A stretch of DNA of 64,000 nt, taken from assembly GCA_964446485.1 (NCBI GenBank), contig CAYUOU010000001.1, positions 1 to 64,000 on the forward strand. Direction: 5' to 3'. The DNA comes from JBDRRP01 sp964446485 (GTDB lineage Bacteria; Desulfobacterota; Desulfobacteria; Desulfobacterales; JBDRRP01). Below, one piece after another: positions 26,273 through 33,727 of this stretch (position 1 is the first letter of the stretch; every line of letters starts with the position of its first letter). The position numbers were made by a program, and so were the translations under genes. The notes under the pieces were generated by a model, which was not told where the DNA came from, searched no databases, and saw nothing but the letters and a program-made list of their open reading frames with translations.

Positions 26273-27379
26273 TCATATTTTGACCAACTCGTACTTTCGT
26301 TTTCCCAGGCCGATCTTCTCTGCATAGACCAACTGGTGCGCCCAGTCCACATCGGGGTACACCCCCCGAAACTTGTCTTCGCCGGCGGCCTGGTTCGTCT
26401 TCATGTCCGCGCCGGGAAGGGCCGGCTCCCGGTTCACCAGGTCCACCGAGGCCTGGTCGATGGCCACCGGGTCGGTGGCGGCCAGAATGCCGATATTGCG
26501 CACGATGGGGGTGTCGTTGAAGGGCAGGCAGTCGCAGCCGGGCGACACGTCGGTGATGAAATTGATGAACAGGGCCTTGCCCTTTTTGTTCTTGAGCACG
26601 CCGGCGGTGTACTCCACCATGTTTTCCAGAAAGGTGGGTATGTCCTGGTTCCATCGGATCTGGATAGCGCCCGTGGGGCAGGCCAGGATGCACTCCCCGC
26701 AGCCGATGCACCGCTCGGGGTCCAGCCGGCATTTCTCGTCCACCACCTCCAGGGCCGACTGGGCGCAGTGGGGTACGCAGTCGCCACAGCCAATACACTT
26801 TTTCGTCTTCACCTTGGGGCTGAGCGTCGAATGCTGGGCCATCTTGCCCCGGCGTGAGGCGCAGCCCATGCCTGTGTTTTTGATGGCGCCGCCGAACCCG
26901 GAAAGTTCGTGCCCCTTGAAATGGGCCACGGAAACGTAGGCGTCGGCCTCCACGATCTCAGTGCCGATGTACACCTCGTCGAACTGTTTCAGGCCCACCT
27001 CAACGGCGGTCTCCGTCTTTCCCCGGAGCCCGTCGGCGATAACGATGGGCGCGCCGGCCACGGAATAGGCGAACCCGTTTTCGATGGCCGTGGTGAGATG
27101 GCTGGCCGCGTCGCTGCGGGTGCCCGCATACAGGGTGTTGGCATCGGTAAGAAAGGGTTTTGCACCCAGGGCCGCGATTTCATCCACGATCTTGCGGATG
27201 AACACCGGCCGGATGAATGCCGTGTTGCCCTTCTCCCCAAAGTGGATCTTCACCGCGGCAAGATCCCGCTGGCCCACGACATCGGCAATCCCTGCCTCCC
27301 GCACCAGCCGGCCCAGCTTGGCCACCAGGTTTTCCTTCCAGTTGGCTTTCAGATCGCAGAAATACACCTTGCTGGCCAT
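26273..27379 (-). CDS. DUF362 domain iron-sulfur protein
   Basis: 368 residues. The N-terminal DUF362 domain (residues 1-185) starts MASKVYFCDLKANW and has AVKIHFGEKGNTAFIRP; two [4Fe-4S] motifs follow, CIGCGDCVPHCAQ and CIGCGECILACP. The C-terminal part (DVSPGCDCLPFNDTPIV) completes the family pattern. Such proteins are common in sulfate reducers and methanogens and are presumed to be cytoplasmic redox proteins of unknown substrate. The ATG at 27379 with GGGAGGG about 7 nt upstream is preferred to one 21 codons earlier. It converges on tesA and carries a truncated duplicate at its 3' side. Confidence 0.88.
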   Translation of the reverse strand: MASKVYFCDLKANWKENLVAKLGRLVREAGIADVVGQRDLAAVKIHFGEKGNTAFIRPVFIRKIVDEIAALGAKPFLTDANTLYAGTRSDAASHLTTAIENGFAYSVAGAPIVIADGLRGKTETAVEVGLKQFDEVYIGTEIVEADAYVSVAHFKGHELSGFGGAIKNTGMGCASRRGKMAQHSTLSPKVKTKKCIGCGDCVPHCAQSALEVVDEKCRLDPERCIGCGECILACPTGAIQIRWNQDIPTFLENMVEYTAGVLKNKKGKALFINFITDVSPGCDCLPFNDTPIVRNIGILAATDPVAIDQASVDLVNREPALPGADMKTNQAAGEDKFRGVYPDVDWAHQLVYAEKIGLGKRKYELVKI

Positions 27380-27593
27380 GACGGTCCCTCCCGGGTGTGC
27401 GGTGGTCTTGGATGATACGTTTGCAAGCAACATGCATAGCACAGGATCGGGTGGCGGAAAAGGTCGGCGGCAGCAAGGGCGTCAGCGCATTTTTTGTTCA
27501 AACCCGGCACTTGAGGGTGCCCAAACAGCGGATCGCAATGTCATATTGTCGAAAGCGGCATCACACAATAATTTAACTTTGGGCTCTAAAAAT

Positions 27594-27750
27594 TGATGAA
27601 ACAGTAAAAAGTAGCAAAAAGGACGATTTCGTAAAATGTTCGAGATACGGCTTGCGAATCCTGAGGAATGCGGCGTACTTACAGTACGCCGCCATGACGA
27701 AGGATGACGCGTAACGCAGATATCGGACTTTTTACGGAACCGTCAAAAAT
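27594..27750. repeat. Dispersed palindromic repeat element
   Basis: The first 55 bases repeat the window start in inverted orientation with two mismatches. A hairpin GGCGTAC-ttaca-GTACGCC lies at about 27671-27689. The element ends in CTTTTTACGG-AACCGTCAA, a sequence similar to TTTTTACGG-GCTTGTCAA at 41308-41325. It looks like a short non-autonomous intergenic repeat family. It precedes the mazEF genes. Confidence 0.75.
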
Positions 27751-27772
27751 TATCTTGACTTTCAGCGATGAC

Positions 27773-27791
27773 GTAATCACATTGTGATTAC
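27773..27791 (+). promoter_or_regulatory. Perfect 19-bp palindrome, probable mazEF operator
   Basis: GTAATCACA-T-TGTGATTAC is a perfect palindrome 24 bp upstream of the mazE start. TTGACT at 27755-27760 is a possible -35 box immediately upstream, although no good -10 stands at the ideal distance. MazE-type antitoxins bind palindromes in their own promoter, so this is the expected autoregulatory site. Confidence 0.6.
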
Positions 27792-27815
27792 ATTGATATT
27801 GAAAGGAGGGTCACC

Positions 27816-28067
27816 ATGAGGGCACGTGTAATCAAAATAGGCAACTCCCAGGGACTGCGCATTCCAAAGCCCATTCTGGAACAGACTGGAATTATGGATG
27901 ATGTTGAAATAGAAGTTGAAAAAAATCAAATCATTATCAGGCCAGTCAAAAATGCTCGAGAAGGTTGGGATACGGCTTTCAAAAAGATGCACCAGACAGG
28001 CGATGACACTCTGCTCATAAATGATACGATTTCACATTCATGGGATGAAGAGGAATGGCAATGGTAG
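27816..28067 (+). CDS. mazE: AbrB/MazE-family antitoxin
   Basis: 83 residues. The N-terminal swapped-hairpin AbrB/MazE DNA-binding domain is clear: VIKIGNSQGLRIPKPILEQTG and VEIEVEKNQIIIRP. The C-terminal 35 residues are acidic with tryptophans (SHSWDEEEWQW), the usual disordered tail that blocks MazF. GAAAGGAGGG lies before the ATG. It overlaps mazF by 7 bp and is likely autoregulated from the palindrome at 27773. Confidence 0.92.
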   Translation: MRARVIKIGNSQGLRIPKPILEQTGIMDDVEIEVEKNQIIIRPVKNAREGWDTAFKKMHQTGDDTLLINDTISHSWDEEEWQW

Positions 28068-28384
28068 TGAATCGCTTTGATGTGTACCTTGCAAATCTTG
28101 ATCCTACTGTCGGGTCTGAAATTCAAAAAACCAGGCCATGTCTTGTTATATCTCCTGATGAAATGAATTGTAATATCCGAACAGTTATTATAGCTCCCAT
28201 GACCTCTTCCCAGAAGGACTATCCCACCAGAGTATCCTGCACCTTTCGAAAAAAGAAGGGCCAAATCGTGTTGGACCAGATACGGACCATAGATAAAAAA
28301 CGACTTATTAAAAGACTTGGTACTGTTGATTCCAAGGCCCAGTTAGACGCCATCTCAATCCTGCAAAGATTGTTTGCATATTGA
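28061..28384 (+). CDS. mazF: MazF-family mRNA interferase toxin
   Basis: 107 residues starting MVVNRFDVYLANLDP, then GSEIQKTRPCLVISPDEMN and the conserved TVIIAPMTS, the PemK/MazF fold that cuts mRNA at short motifs. The Arg of KTRPCLV and the downstream Thr/Ser are the catalytic region. An ATG six bases earlier is possible, but GAGG is 7 nt before 28061. Toxin-antitoxin pairs such as this are often part of mobile or accessory DNA, in keeping with the repeats around it. Confidence 0.92.
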   Translation: MVVNRFDVYLANLDPTVGSEIQKTRPCLVISPDEMNCNIRTVIIAPMTSSQKDYPTRVSCTFRKKKGQIVLDQIRTIDKKRLIKRLGTVDSKAQLDAISILQRLFAY

Positions 28385-28517
28385 TGCAGCCCAACATGAC
28401 ACTGGTAGGAAGTCGGGGACGCCCTCAACTTGTTCTATCGTTGCCGCGTGCTGTGTCGCCACCCTGTGCGCTGATACAACCGCGCCCGATCCGCTCACGA
28501 CCACGGAGGATGATAGG

Positions 28518-28676
28518 ATGGCATGCCGACAATGGCTCGTGCAGGCGCTGGTGCTCACGGCAGGCGTCTGTCACGCCGAACCGTCCGCTACCCCCCCCCC
28601 GGTCGCCCTCAACACCGCCCTTGCCCTTCGCCGTGTACCGTCTACCCCCCTTGCACCCGGGGCCGATCCGGTATAG
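28518..28676 (+). CDS. Possible small exported protein
   Basis: 52 codons beginning MACRQWLVQALVLTAGVCHA, which reads as a signal peptide with cleavage after CHA, preceded by GGAGG at 8 nt. The mature part is only 30 residues, Pro/Ala-rich, and crosses a heptamer repeat (CGTGTAC). It may be a remnant or a chance frame. There is no homology that I recognise. Confidence 0.3.
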   Translation: MACRQWLVQALVLTAGVCHAEPSATPPPVALNTALALRRVPSTPLAPGADPV

Positions 28677-28686
28677 ACCCCCTCCC

Positions 28687-29373
28687 ATGGACATCAACCG
28701 TAAAATCAAGATCCTGGAAGACCTGTACCGCCTCTACGACGAGACGGTGGCCGCCGAGGCCGTGGCCTGTGAAAAGGGCTGCCCCCACTGCTGTACCCGC
28801 AACGTCGCCGTCACCACCCTGGAGGGCTTTCGGCTGGTGGACACCCTGGGGGCCGAGGCGCTGGAAGCGCTTTATGCGCGTCTTTCGAGCGCCGCCGGCG
28901 GGCAGCGGTTCCGGCCGCGCACCACCATCAACCACCTGGCCGAGATCTCGATGACCGATGCGGATCCGCCCGAGGAAGCCTGCGACCCGGCCTGGACGCC
29001 CTGCGAGCTGCTGGAGGGCGACCTATGCACCGAGTACGTCCTGCGGCCCTTCGCCTGCCGGTGCATGGCCTCGTCCCTGGTTTGCTCCCCCGGCGGGTTT
29101 GCCGACATGAGCGATTTTCTCGTCACGGTGAACACCGTGTTTCAGCAGGTCATCGAGCACCTGGACGTCCCCGGCGCCACGGGCAACCTCGCGGACGTGC
29201 TGGCGGTTTTCCGGGAAGTGGAAAACCGCTCCCTGTACCGCTCGGGTATGCTGCGCCCCGATGCCGCCGGCCTGCCGGCCAACCGCCATCTCAAGATGCT
29301 CATGATCCCCCCGGAGCACCGCCGACGCCTTCAGCCCGTAGTGGCCAGAATCGAAGAGATGATGGCAGGGTAA
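28687..29373 (+). CDS. YkgJ-family cysteine-cluster protein
   Basis: 228 residues with the metal-binding cluster CEKGCPHCC near residue 30 and a second cysteine group CRCMASSLVC near 118-127; CELLEGDLCTEY lies between. YkgJ/Fliw-like proteins are annotated as zinc- or iron-chelating domains and occur widely in Desulfobacterota; their role is unknown. The ATG is preceded by a C-run (CCCTCCC) and not a ribosome-binding site, like the methyltransferase gene at 29878, so translation may start weakly or on a leaderless message. Confidence 0.8.
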   Translation: MDINRKIKILEDLYRLYDETVAAEAVACEKGCPHCCTRNVAVTTLEGFRLVDTLGAEALEALYARLSSAAGGQRFRPRTTINHLAEISMTDADPPEEACDPAWTPCELLEGDLCTEYVLRPFACRCMASSLVCSPGGFADMSDFLVTVNTVFQQVIEHLDVPGATGNLADVLAVFREVENRSLYRSGMLRPDAAGLPANRHLKMLMIPPEHRRRLQPVVARIEEMMAG

Positions 29374-29640
29374 TTGAATTCAGGCATTGAGGAATTCTGG
29401 AATTCAGGGATTGGCGGCCGGTGGCCGCAAAGCCGTGTACCGATCTGCCTTTCGCCCACCCGAAGGGCAATCCCTCTATTCGTAATCCGCCACAAATCGT
29501 TGGCGGACAAGTTCCTGAATTGTATTTCTGCCCTCCTACCCTTTTCCACGGCAGTAGCCATCGCCGGTGACCGGAGCTGTCTTTTGAGGGGCATCGTCCC
29601 CATCCCCGACATGCCCTCACCAGACTGCATTCAGGTTTCG

Positions 29641-29733
29641 TAGGGGAGGGGTTTATCCCCTCCCGCGATGGAAACAGTTAGCCGGGCAATCGTCCTTTTT
29701 TCGAACACGGGCGGGGATAAACCCCGCCCCTAC
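29641..29733. repeat. REP-like pair of GC-rich palindromes
   Basis: Two self-complementary units, AGGGGAGGGGTTTATCCCCT at 29642 and GGGCGGGGATAAACCCCGCCC at 29709, face each other across about 40 bases. The right unit matches 57310-57336 in 25 of 27 bases. The arrangement is that of bacterial interspersed mosaic (REP-type) elements. Confidence 0.75.
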
Positions 29734-29828
29734 AGTAAATTTCCTCGCCATCTTTGGCCGGTCACCTTGAGTAATGTGCATAACCAGGTTCAGGGGTTGG
29801 GGGCATTGCGCATCGAGGCCGTTAACCC

Positions 29829-29870
29829 TATACCTTATACCTTGTGCACCGTGTACCGTGTACCGTGAAA
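29829..29870. repeat. Heptanucleotide repeat array
   Basis: Six consecutive 7-mers: TATACCT, TATACCT, TGTGCAC, CGTGTAC, CGTGTAC, CGTGAAA. Two related heptamers, CGTGTAC and CGTCTAC, lie at 28632-28645. Both arrays stand a few bases upstream of an ATG that lacks a normal ribosome-binding site. Confidence 0.7.
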
Positions 29871-29877
29871 GGCCCCC

Positions 29878-30639
29878 ATGAAACCACGCATCAAACTCGA
29901 TACGGCCACCACCCCCGACGGGGGGGAGATGGTGCTCTACCGGCACGACCGGGACTACCTCATCGAGGTCAACGGCATCGAGCTGATGCACAGCCGCCGG
30001 CACGAATCGGAGCTGGCGCTGGCGCGGCTGGGCTGCGGGCACCTAGCCTGGGCCGCGGCGCCGCGGATCCTGGTGGGGGGGCTTGGCATGGGCTACACCC
30101 TCCGCCAGACCCTGGACCTGGTGGGCCCCGGGGCCGATGTGGTGGTGGCCGAGCTGATGGACGCCGTGGCGACATGGAACCGGGACTATTTTGACGCACT
30201 CAACGGCGCGCCCCTGGCCGACGCGCGGGTCCATCTTGAAACCGGCGACATCGCCGATCTGCTCTCCCGCTCGGAAAACCGGTTCGACGCCATCCTGCTG
30301 GATGTGGACAACGGCCCCGGAGAGATCACCGATTCGGGCAATCGCCGTCTCTACGGGCACCGGGGGGTTTCGGCCTGCCGGCGCGCGCTCCGGGGCCGCG
30401 GGTGCCTGGCGCTGTGGTCGGCCATGCCCAGCAAACGCTTCGAGCAGACACTCCTTCAGTGCGGTTTCCGGGTGAGCCGCTTCCGGGTACCGCTGCACAG
30501 GGGCAGCAAATCGAAATCGTGTTTCGTGTGGGTGGCCTCGGAAGACGGGCGAAAACTGCCCCCGGGCGGGGGGCAGCCCCGGGCGCCCGCCAAAACGGCA
30601 CCGAAGAAGAGCCCGGGCCGGTTCCGGGAGCGGCGTTAG
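29878..30639 (+). CDS. Spermidine synthase-like methyltransferase-fold protein
   Basis: 253 residues with the polyamine synthase/class I methyltransferase core: ILVGGLGMGYTLRQTL (motif I), VVVAELMDAV (acidic end of beta 2), ARVHLETGDIADLL and FDAILLDVDNGPG. The last 40 residues are Pro/Arg/Lys-rich and probably unstructured. It lacks the N-terminal beta-hairpin domain of true spermidine synthases, so the substrate is uncertain. The start is preceded by GGCCCCC, no Shine-Dalgarno box. Confidence 0.75.
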   Translation: MKPRIKLDTATTPDGGEMVLYRHDRDYLIEVNGIELMHSRRHESELALARLGCGHLAWAAAPRILVGGLGMGYTLRQTLDLVGPGADVVVAELMDAVATWNRDYFDALNGAPLADARVHLETGDIADLLSRSENRFDAILLDVDNGPGEITDSGNRRLYGHRGVSACRRALRGRGCLALWSAMPSKRFEQTLLQCGFRVSRFRVPLHRGSKSKSCFVWVASEDGRKLPPGGGQPRAPAKTAPKKSPGRFRERR

Positions 30640-30815
30640 CCGGCCGGCGGGGTTCCAGGCGTGGGTGCGGTTTTTCCCGCAGCGGTGCGGGGACGCCGTG
30701 AAAAGCCGAATCGGGAACGGCACAATCCGAAAGCGCGCCCGAATTCCGTTGCACCGCGCGAACCGCCGCACCGGCGATCAGGCCATCGCATAGGCTATGG
30801 CAGTGCCCTTAAATG

Positions 30816-30857
30816 GGGTTCAAGGGGTCAAAGGTTCAAATCCTCTCGCCCCGGCCA
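30816..30857 (+). other. tRNA 3'-end-like fragment, candidate attachment site
   Basis: GGTTCAAATCC with CTCGCCCCGGCCA gives a T-arm (one A-C mismatch), a 7-nt acceptor strand CGCCCCG, a discriminator G and CCA. The matching 5' acceptor CGGGGCG is absent upstream, so there is no whole tRNA. Upstream, CTTAAAT could be a degenerate anticodon loop (TAA). tRNA 3' ends are typical integration sites, and an AT-rich segment with toxin-antitoxin genes begins right after it. Confidence 0.5.
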
Positions 30858-30869
30858 ATAATTTGTATG

Positions 30870-30906
30870 AAACAAGGGTGTTGCTTCAGCGGCACCCTTG
30901 TTTATT
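30870..30906 (+). terminator. Rho-independent terminator
   Basis: An 11-bp perfect stem AAACAAGGGTG/CACCCTTGTTT with a 12-nt loop and a T-rich end, 12 bases after the CCA of the tRNA-like fragment. It implies that an RNA gene was once, or is still, transcribed toward it. Confidence 0.8.
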
Positions 30907-31160
30907 GTGTCGGGGGATGGTGTCGATTTGAGTCGTGTCTTGACGTGAAAGTTGACGTGTTTTTTTGCCAACAATCACTGCGCATATCGAAATCCTTTAA
31001 TCTATATATTTGATTCAAATCACCAAAGCCCAACAATCGCCTGCTTGTCGCAATTTAAAATCTTGCCATTTTTAGCTCATACAAATAGTGTGTGAAAGAA
31101 TTTTCCAGATATCATGAGATCCCTTGACTAATTTCCAATCAAACCGATAAATGGAACAGA

Positions 31161-31180
31161 TGGTACCGCATATGGTACCA
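31161..31180 (+). promoter_or_regulatory. Inverted repeat, probable hicAB operator
   Basis: TGGTACC-gcatat-GGTACCA is a perfect 7-6-7 inverted repeat ending 10 bp before the hicA ATG. HicB-type antitoxins repress their own operon from such sites close to the promoter. The possible -10 (ATAAAT) lies just upstream. Confidence 0.6.
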
Positions 31181-31190
31181 AGCATCTACG

Positions 31191-31442
31191 ATGGGGCGAA
31201 AAGAAAGCTTATACGCAAAAGCGGTGTCGAACCCCAAAGGGCTCCGGGTATCTGAGTTGATAAAGCTTGCTGAACTATGCGGCTTTGTGCATCGGAACAC
31301 CAAGGGCAGTCATTTGACGTATAAGCACCCGGGAATCAGGCGACTGTTGAGCATCCAACCTGAACCAGGGGATAAGAGTAAAGCAAAGGCCTATCAAGTC
31401 AGGCAACTATTGGCCTTAATTGAGGAGTTTGACCTCGTATAA
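31191..31442 (+). CDS. hicA: HicA-family toxin
   Basis: 83 residues with the small double-stranded RNA-binding-like fold of HicA: LRVSELIKLAELCGFVHRNT followed by KGSHLTYKHP, in which the His is the catalytic residue of the mRNA interferase. It is slightly longer than the usual 60 residues because of an N-terminal tail (MGRKESLYAKAVSNPKG). The C-terminal helix VRQLLALIEEF is typical. hicB follows after 7 bp. Confidence 0.88.
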   Translation: MGRKESLYAKAVSNPKGLRVSELIKLAELCGFVHRNTKGSHLTYKHPGIRRLLSIQPEPGDKSKAKAYQVRQLLALIEEFDLV

Positions 31443-31449
31443 GGGGCAT

Positions 31450-31908
31450 ATGGAATTTAAATACTCTGTCAACCTGGTTTATAGCGACGAGGATGAGTGC
31501 TATGTCGCAACCATTCCTGAATTTCCAGGTCTTTCAGCATTCGGTGGCACTCCGGAAGAGGCTGCGGCAGAAGCGAAAATTGCCGCTGAAGGGTTCATCG
31601 AAGTTTTTAAGGAGGATGGATGCCAGCTCCCTGAGCCATTACAGGCTCAGCAGTTTAGCGGTCAAACACGGCTGAGAATGCCAAAAGGCCTTCACTCAAG
31701 TCTGAGCCATCAAGCACAAGCTGAGGGCGTGTCACTGAATCAATATATCGTGTACCTACTATCTGAAAGCGCTGCAATTGATAAGCTCAGCCACACCGTA
31801 CAGGATTTGACGGTTTCGGTCTTATCGACTATTTTTACAAGGTCGCCGAAGTCTCAGCCCCCGGCTACCACCGGTTCGAATCGAAGAAGAAGGCGTGGCG
31901 ACTTTTAA
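31450..31908 (+). CDS. hicB: HicB-family antitoxin
   Basis: 152 residues. The partial RNase H fold of HicB is clear: YSVNLVYSDEDECYVATIPEFPGLSAFGGTPEEA region, followed by a ribbon-helix-helix-like DNA-binding part (RLRMPKGLHSSLSHQAQAEG, SLNQYIVYLLSE). The C-terminal 30 residues are basic and probably disordered. It neutralises HicA and should bind the inverted repeat at 31161. Confidence 0.9.
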   Translation: MEFKYSVNLVYSDEDECYVATIPEFPGLSAFGGTPEEAAAEAKIAAEGFIEVFKEDGCQLPEPLQAQQFSGQTRLRMPKGLHSSLSHQAQAEGVSLNQYIVYLLSESAAIDKLSHTVQDLTVSVLSTIFTRSPKSQPPATTGSNRRRRRGDF

Positions 31909-32290
31909 AGTGTATGTTGACGTGGTTTTTATGGTTTCCAGGACCATGGGCTAGTGCCCATCCGTGGGTGCCTTTTGCTCCCTCTCCCCTAGCCCCTCCC
32001 GCCAGGGGAGGGGTCCTGATATGCGGGCACCACTGAGCGACCCCGATACAGACAGCGATTTCAATGCCCACCCGGCATTGTTGTCAAAACGGAACGTATG
32101 TACGACAGAGACCATGATTTCGGGTTGCTGCAAACCCTCACAGCGCGCCGACACCGCTTGACAGCCGGCGGCGGCGGCCGGTATGCTCTCTCATCGGATT
32201 TGCGCGGACTTCCCAGTCCGCTCGAACATGCGTCATTCCATCCATATCCATCACATCGTTAACCTCATCGGGCAAATGACGGAGAATGAC
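31909..32290. other. Intergenic region with hairpin and promoter
   Basis: 382 bases. A GC-rich hairpin CCCCTCCC/GGGAGGGG with a 5-nt loop is at 31993-32013, similar in style to the REP-like repeats. A promoter-like pair lies at 32158-32187. No gene was recognised. Confidence 0.5.
32158..32187 (+). promoter_or_regulatory. Candidate sigma-70 promoter
   Basis: TTGACA and TATGCT are separated by 18 bases (GC-rich spacer). It lies about 100 bases upstream of the M48-like gene at 32291 and is the only close match to the consensus in that region. Confidence 0.5.
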
Positions 32291-33727
32291 ATGAAGCCAC
32301 TTGCTGTTGCGCTGGCCTGCGTCGCCGTGCTTTTTTTCACCGGGGCGGCAATGGGTGCGGAAAAACCCTTCACCCTCAACGAGGACGGCCGCCTTCTGAT
32401 CCAGGAGGCGGCCCAGGCCTACCACCAGGACCTTGACGGCCGGCCCACGGTCATGGATCCAAAAGTCACCGGCTATGTGGAGATGATCATCAATAAGCTC
32501 CTGCCCAAGGGCCGCCAAGCGCCCGGAGGCGTCCGCATTACCGCCAGCGTGGTGGACTCGCCCAAGCCCGAACTCTATGCCTACATGGACGGTCACATCG
32601 TGGTCACCAGCGGCACACTTTACGCCATGGACAACGAAGCCCAACTGGCCGCGGTCCTGTCCCCACAGATCGCTTATCTTGTCGATGGCTACTACCTGCA
32701 GATGTACCAGCAAATCAAAGCCGCGGAGCGCAAACAGCGACGCATGGCGGCGGCCGGGGCGCTGTTGAGCGGCATGCTGGACATTGCCGTTGATTACGTC
32801 GTGGATGTGGAAGACATCAAGGCCTCCGATGCCATCATGTCAGGAGAGGCGACCTACCGGGAAACCGCCGAGCGTATGGCCGCGGTCTACGCCGCCCAGA
32901 GCGCCTACTACTCCCTCAAGGACGTGGTGGAAAACATCCCCACGACCGACGACCAGGGCCGGCCCCTGGACCCGCGGCTGCGGTTTGCCCCCGTGGCCAC
33001 GGCCCAAGGCATGACCTATCTGGCCGCAGCGGGCTACGACGCCGGGGAGGCATCCAAGGGCTGGCGCCATATCTGGCGCATCAACAACGACATGGCCAGG
33101 GAGAACGAGCGGGTCATGGGCGCGTGGGCCGAGCAGATGCGCACCATGCAAGGGCTCATGCAGGCCAACATGACCCGGATGCAGCAGCAGTTGGGCGCAA
33201 CCGGCCTGGTCCAGACATTGAGCGAAGCGCCGGAATCAAAGGCCGCCTTTACCAACGACCTGACGCGCATGAAAGAAGTGCGCGATGCCCAGGCCGCCGC
33301 CGGCAAAAACGCCGGCGCTGCGCCGTATCAACGCTTTCTTTACGAGACGCTTGTGCCCAAAGCCGAAACCGCACTGGCCGATGAAGATTATGAAAAGGCC
33401 AAAATTCTTTATAAAACACTCTATGACAAAGGTGAAAAAACAGCCCCCGTGGCCTACGGCATGGCCAAAAGCCAGTTGGGAGATTTCGCCTTCGGTGCCA
33501 CGGAATCCGAGCGTCGGACCGCCGAGAAGCAATACCGAGAGGCGTTGCGCCTGGATTCCGGGTATGCACCGGCGTACAAGGGGCTCGGGGCCCTGTATGA
33601 AGACTGGGAGCGGTACGAGGACGCAGCCAACGCCTACGGCAACTACCTGAAACACGCTTCCGGCACCGCCGACAGAAACCAGATTCAACGAAAAATCAAA
33701 ATGCTCAAAAGAAAGGCCAGTCGATGA
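32291..33727 (+). CDS. M48-like protein with degenerate zinc site and TPR-like C-terminus
   Basis: 478 residues. A signal peptide (residues 1-23, ending AMGA) exports it. Residues 30-270 follow the periplasmic M48 peptidase plan of BepA-like proteins: ASVVDSPKPELYAYMDGHIV, VVTSGTLYAMDNEAQLAAVL and AAGYDAGEA. The active site HExxH is replaced by PQIAY at 125-129, and the third zinc ligand region reads APVATAQGM in place of E-x-x-A-D, so it cannot be a zinc protease. The C-terminal 120 residues (AKILYKTLYDKG, EKQYREALRLDSGYAPAYKG) are TPR-like. GGAG is 7 nt before the ATG. Its role is probably chaperone- or scaffold-like. Confidence 0.78.
   Translation: MKPLAVALACVAVLFFTGAAMGAEKPFTLNEDGRLLIQEAAQAYHQDLDGRPTVMDPKVTGYVEMIINKLLPKGRQAPGGVRITASVVDSPKPELYAYMDGHIVVTSGTLYAMDNEAQLAAVLSPQIAYLVDGYYLQMYQQIKAAERKQRRMAAAGALLSGMLDIAVDYVVDVEDIKASDAIMSGEATYRETAERMAAVYAAQSAYYSLKDVVENIPTTDDQGRPLDPRLRFAPVATAQGMTYLAAAGYDAGEASKGWRHIWRINNDMARENERVMGAWAEQMRTMQGLMQANMTRMQQQLGATGLVQTLSEAPESKAAFTNDLTRMKEVRDAQAAAGKNAGAAPYQRFLYETLVPKAETALADEDYEKAKILYKTLYDKGEKTAPVAYGMAKSQLGDFAFGATESERRTAEKQYREALRLDSGYAPAYKGLGALYEDWERYEDAANAYGNYLKHASGTADRNQIQRKIKMLKRKASR

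Larger units (their letters stand above)
25005..27024. repeat. Exact 1010-bp tandem duplication
   Basis: Bases 25005-26014 and 26015-27024 appear to be the same sequence, compared line by line. The left flank (ccga before 25005) and the right flank (ggagcc after 27024) both diverge immediately, and the junction ccccagcctt at 26011-26020 has no microhomology. Each unit holds the 3' end of tesA on the plus strand and the 3' two thirds of the DUF362 gene on the minus strand. One copy of each gene stays intact. It may be a very recent duplication or an assembly error. Confidence 0.9.
27443..27815. other. Repeat-bearing intergenic region before mazEF
   Basis: 373 bases without a gene. From 27594 onward it holds a dispersed palindromic repeat, and at 27773 the likely mazEF operator. 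The first 150 bases show nothing recognisable. Confidence 0.6.
29374..29877. other. Repeat-rich intergenic region
   Basis: 504 bases with no supportable gene. It holds a pair of GC-rich palindromes (29641-29733) and a run of heptamers (29829-29870), described separately, and short direct repeats of GGAATTC near 29380-29405. Confidence 0.6.
30640..31190. other. Intergenic segment with tRNA-like end and AT-rich islet
   Basis: The first 170 bases are GC-rich and empty. A tRNA-3'-end-like sequence (30816-30857) and a strong terminator (30870-30906) follow. From about 30960 the base composition shifts sharply to AT, up to the hicAB genes, a sign of acquired DNA. TTGACT at 31124-31129 with ATAAAT at 17-nt spacing is a possible hicAB promoter. 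Confidence 0.55.

Noticed and set aside
28381..28686. Long N-terminal extension of the YkgJ-like protein
   Set aside because: The frame upstream of 28687 has a random, Pro/Arg-rich composition; the family-like sequence begins at the ATG at 28687.
30780..30857. A complete tRNA gene
   Set aside because: The 3' arm and CCA are present, but no 5' acceptor CGGGGCG or proper D arm exists upstream, so only a fragment is reported.
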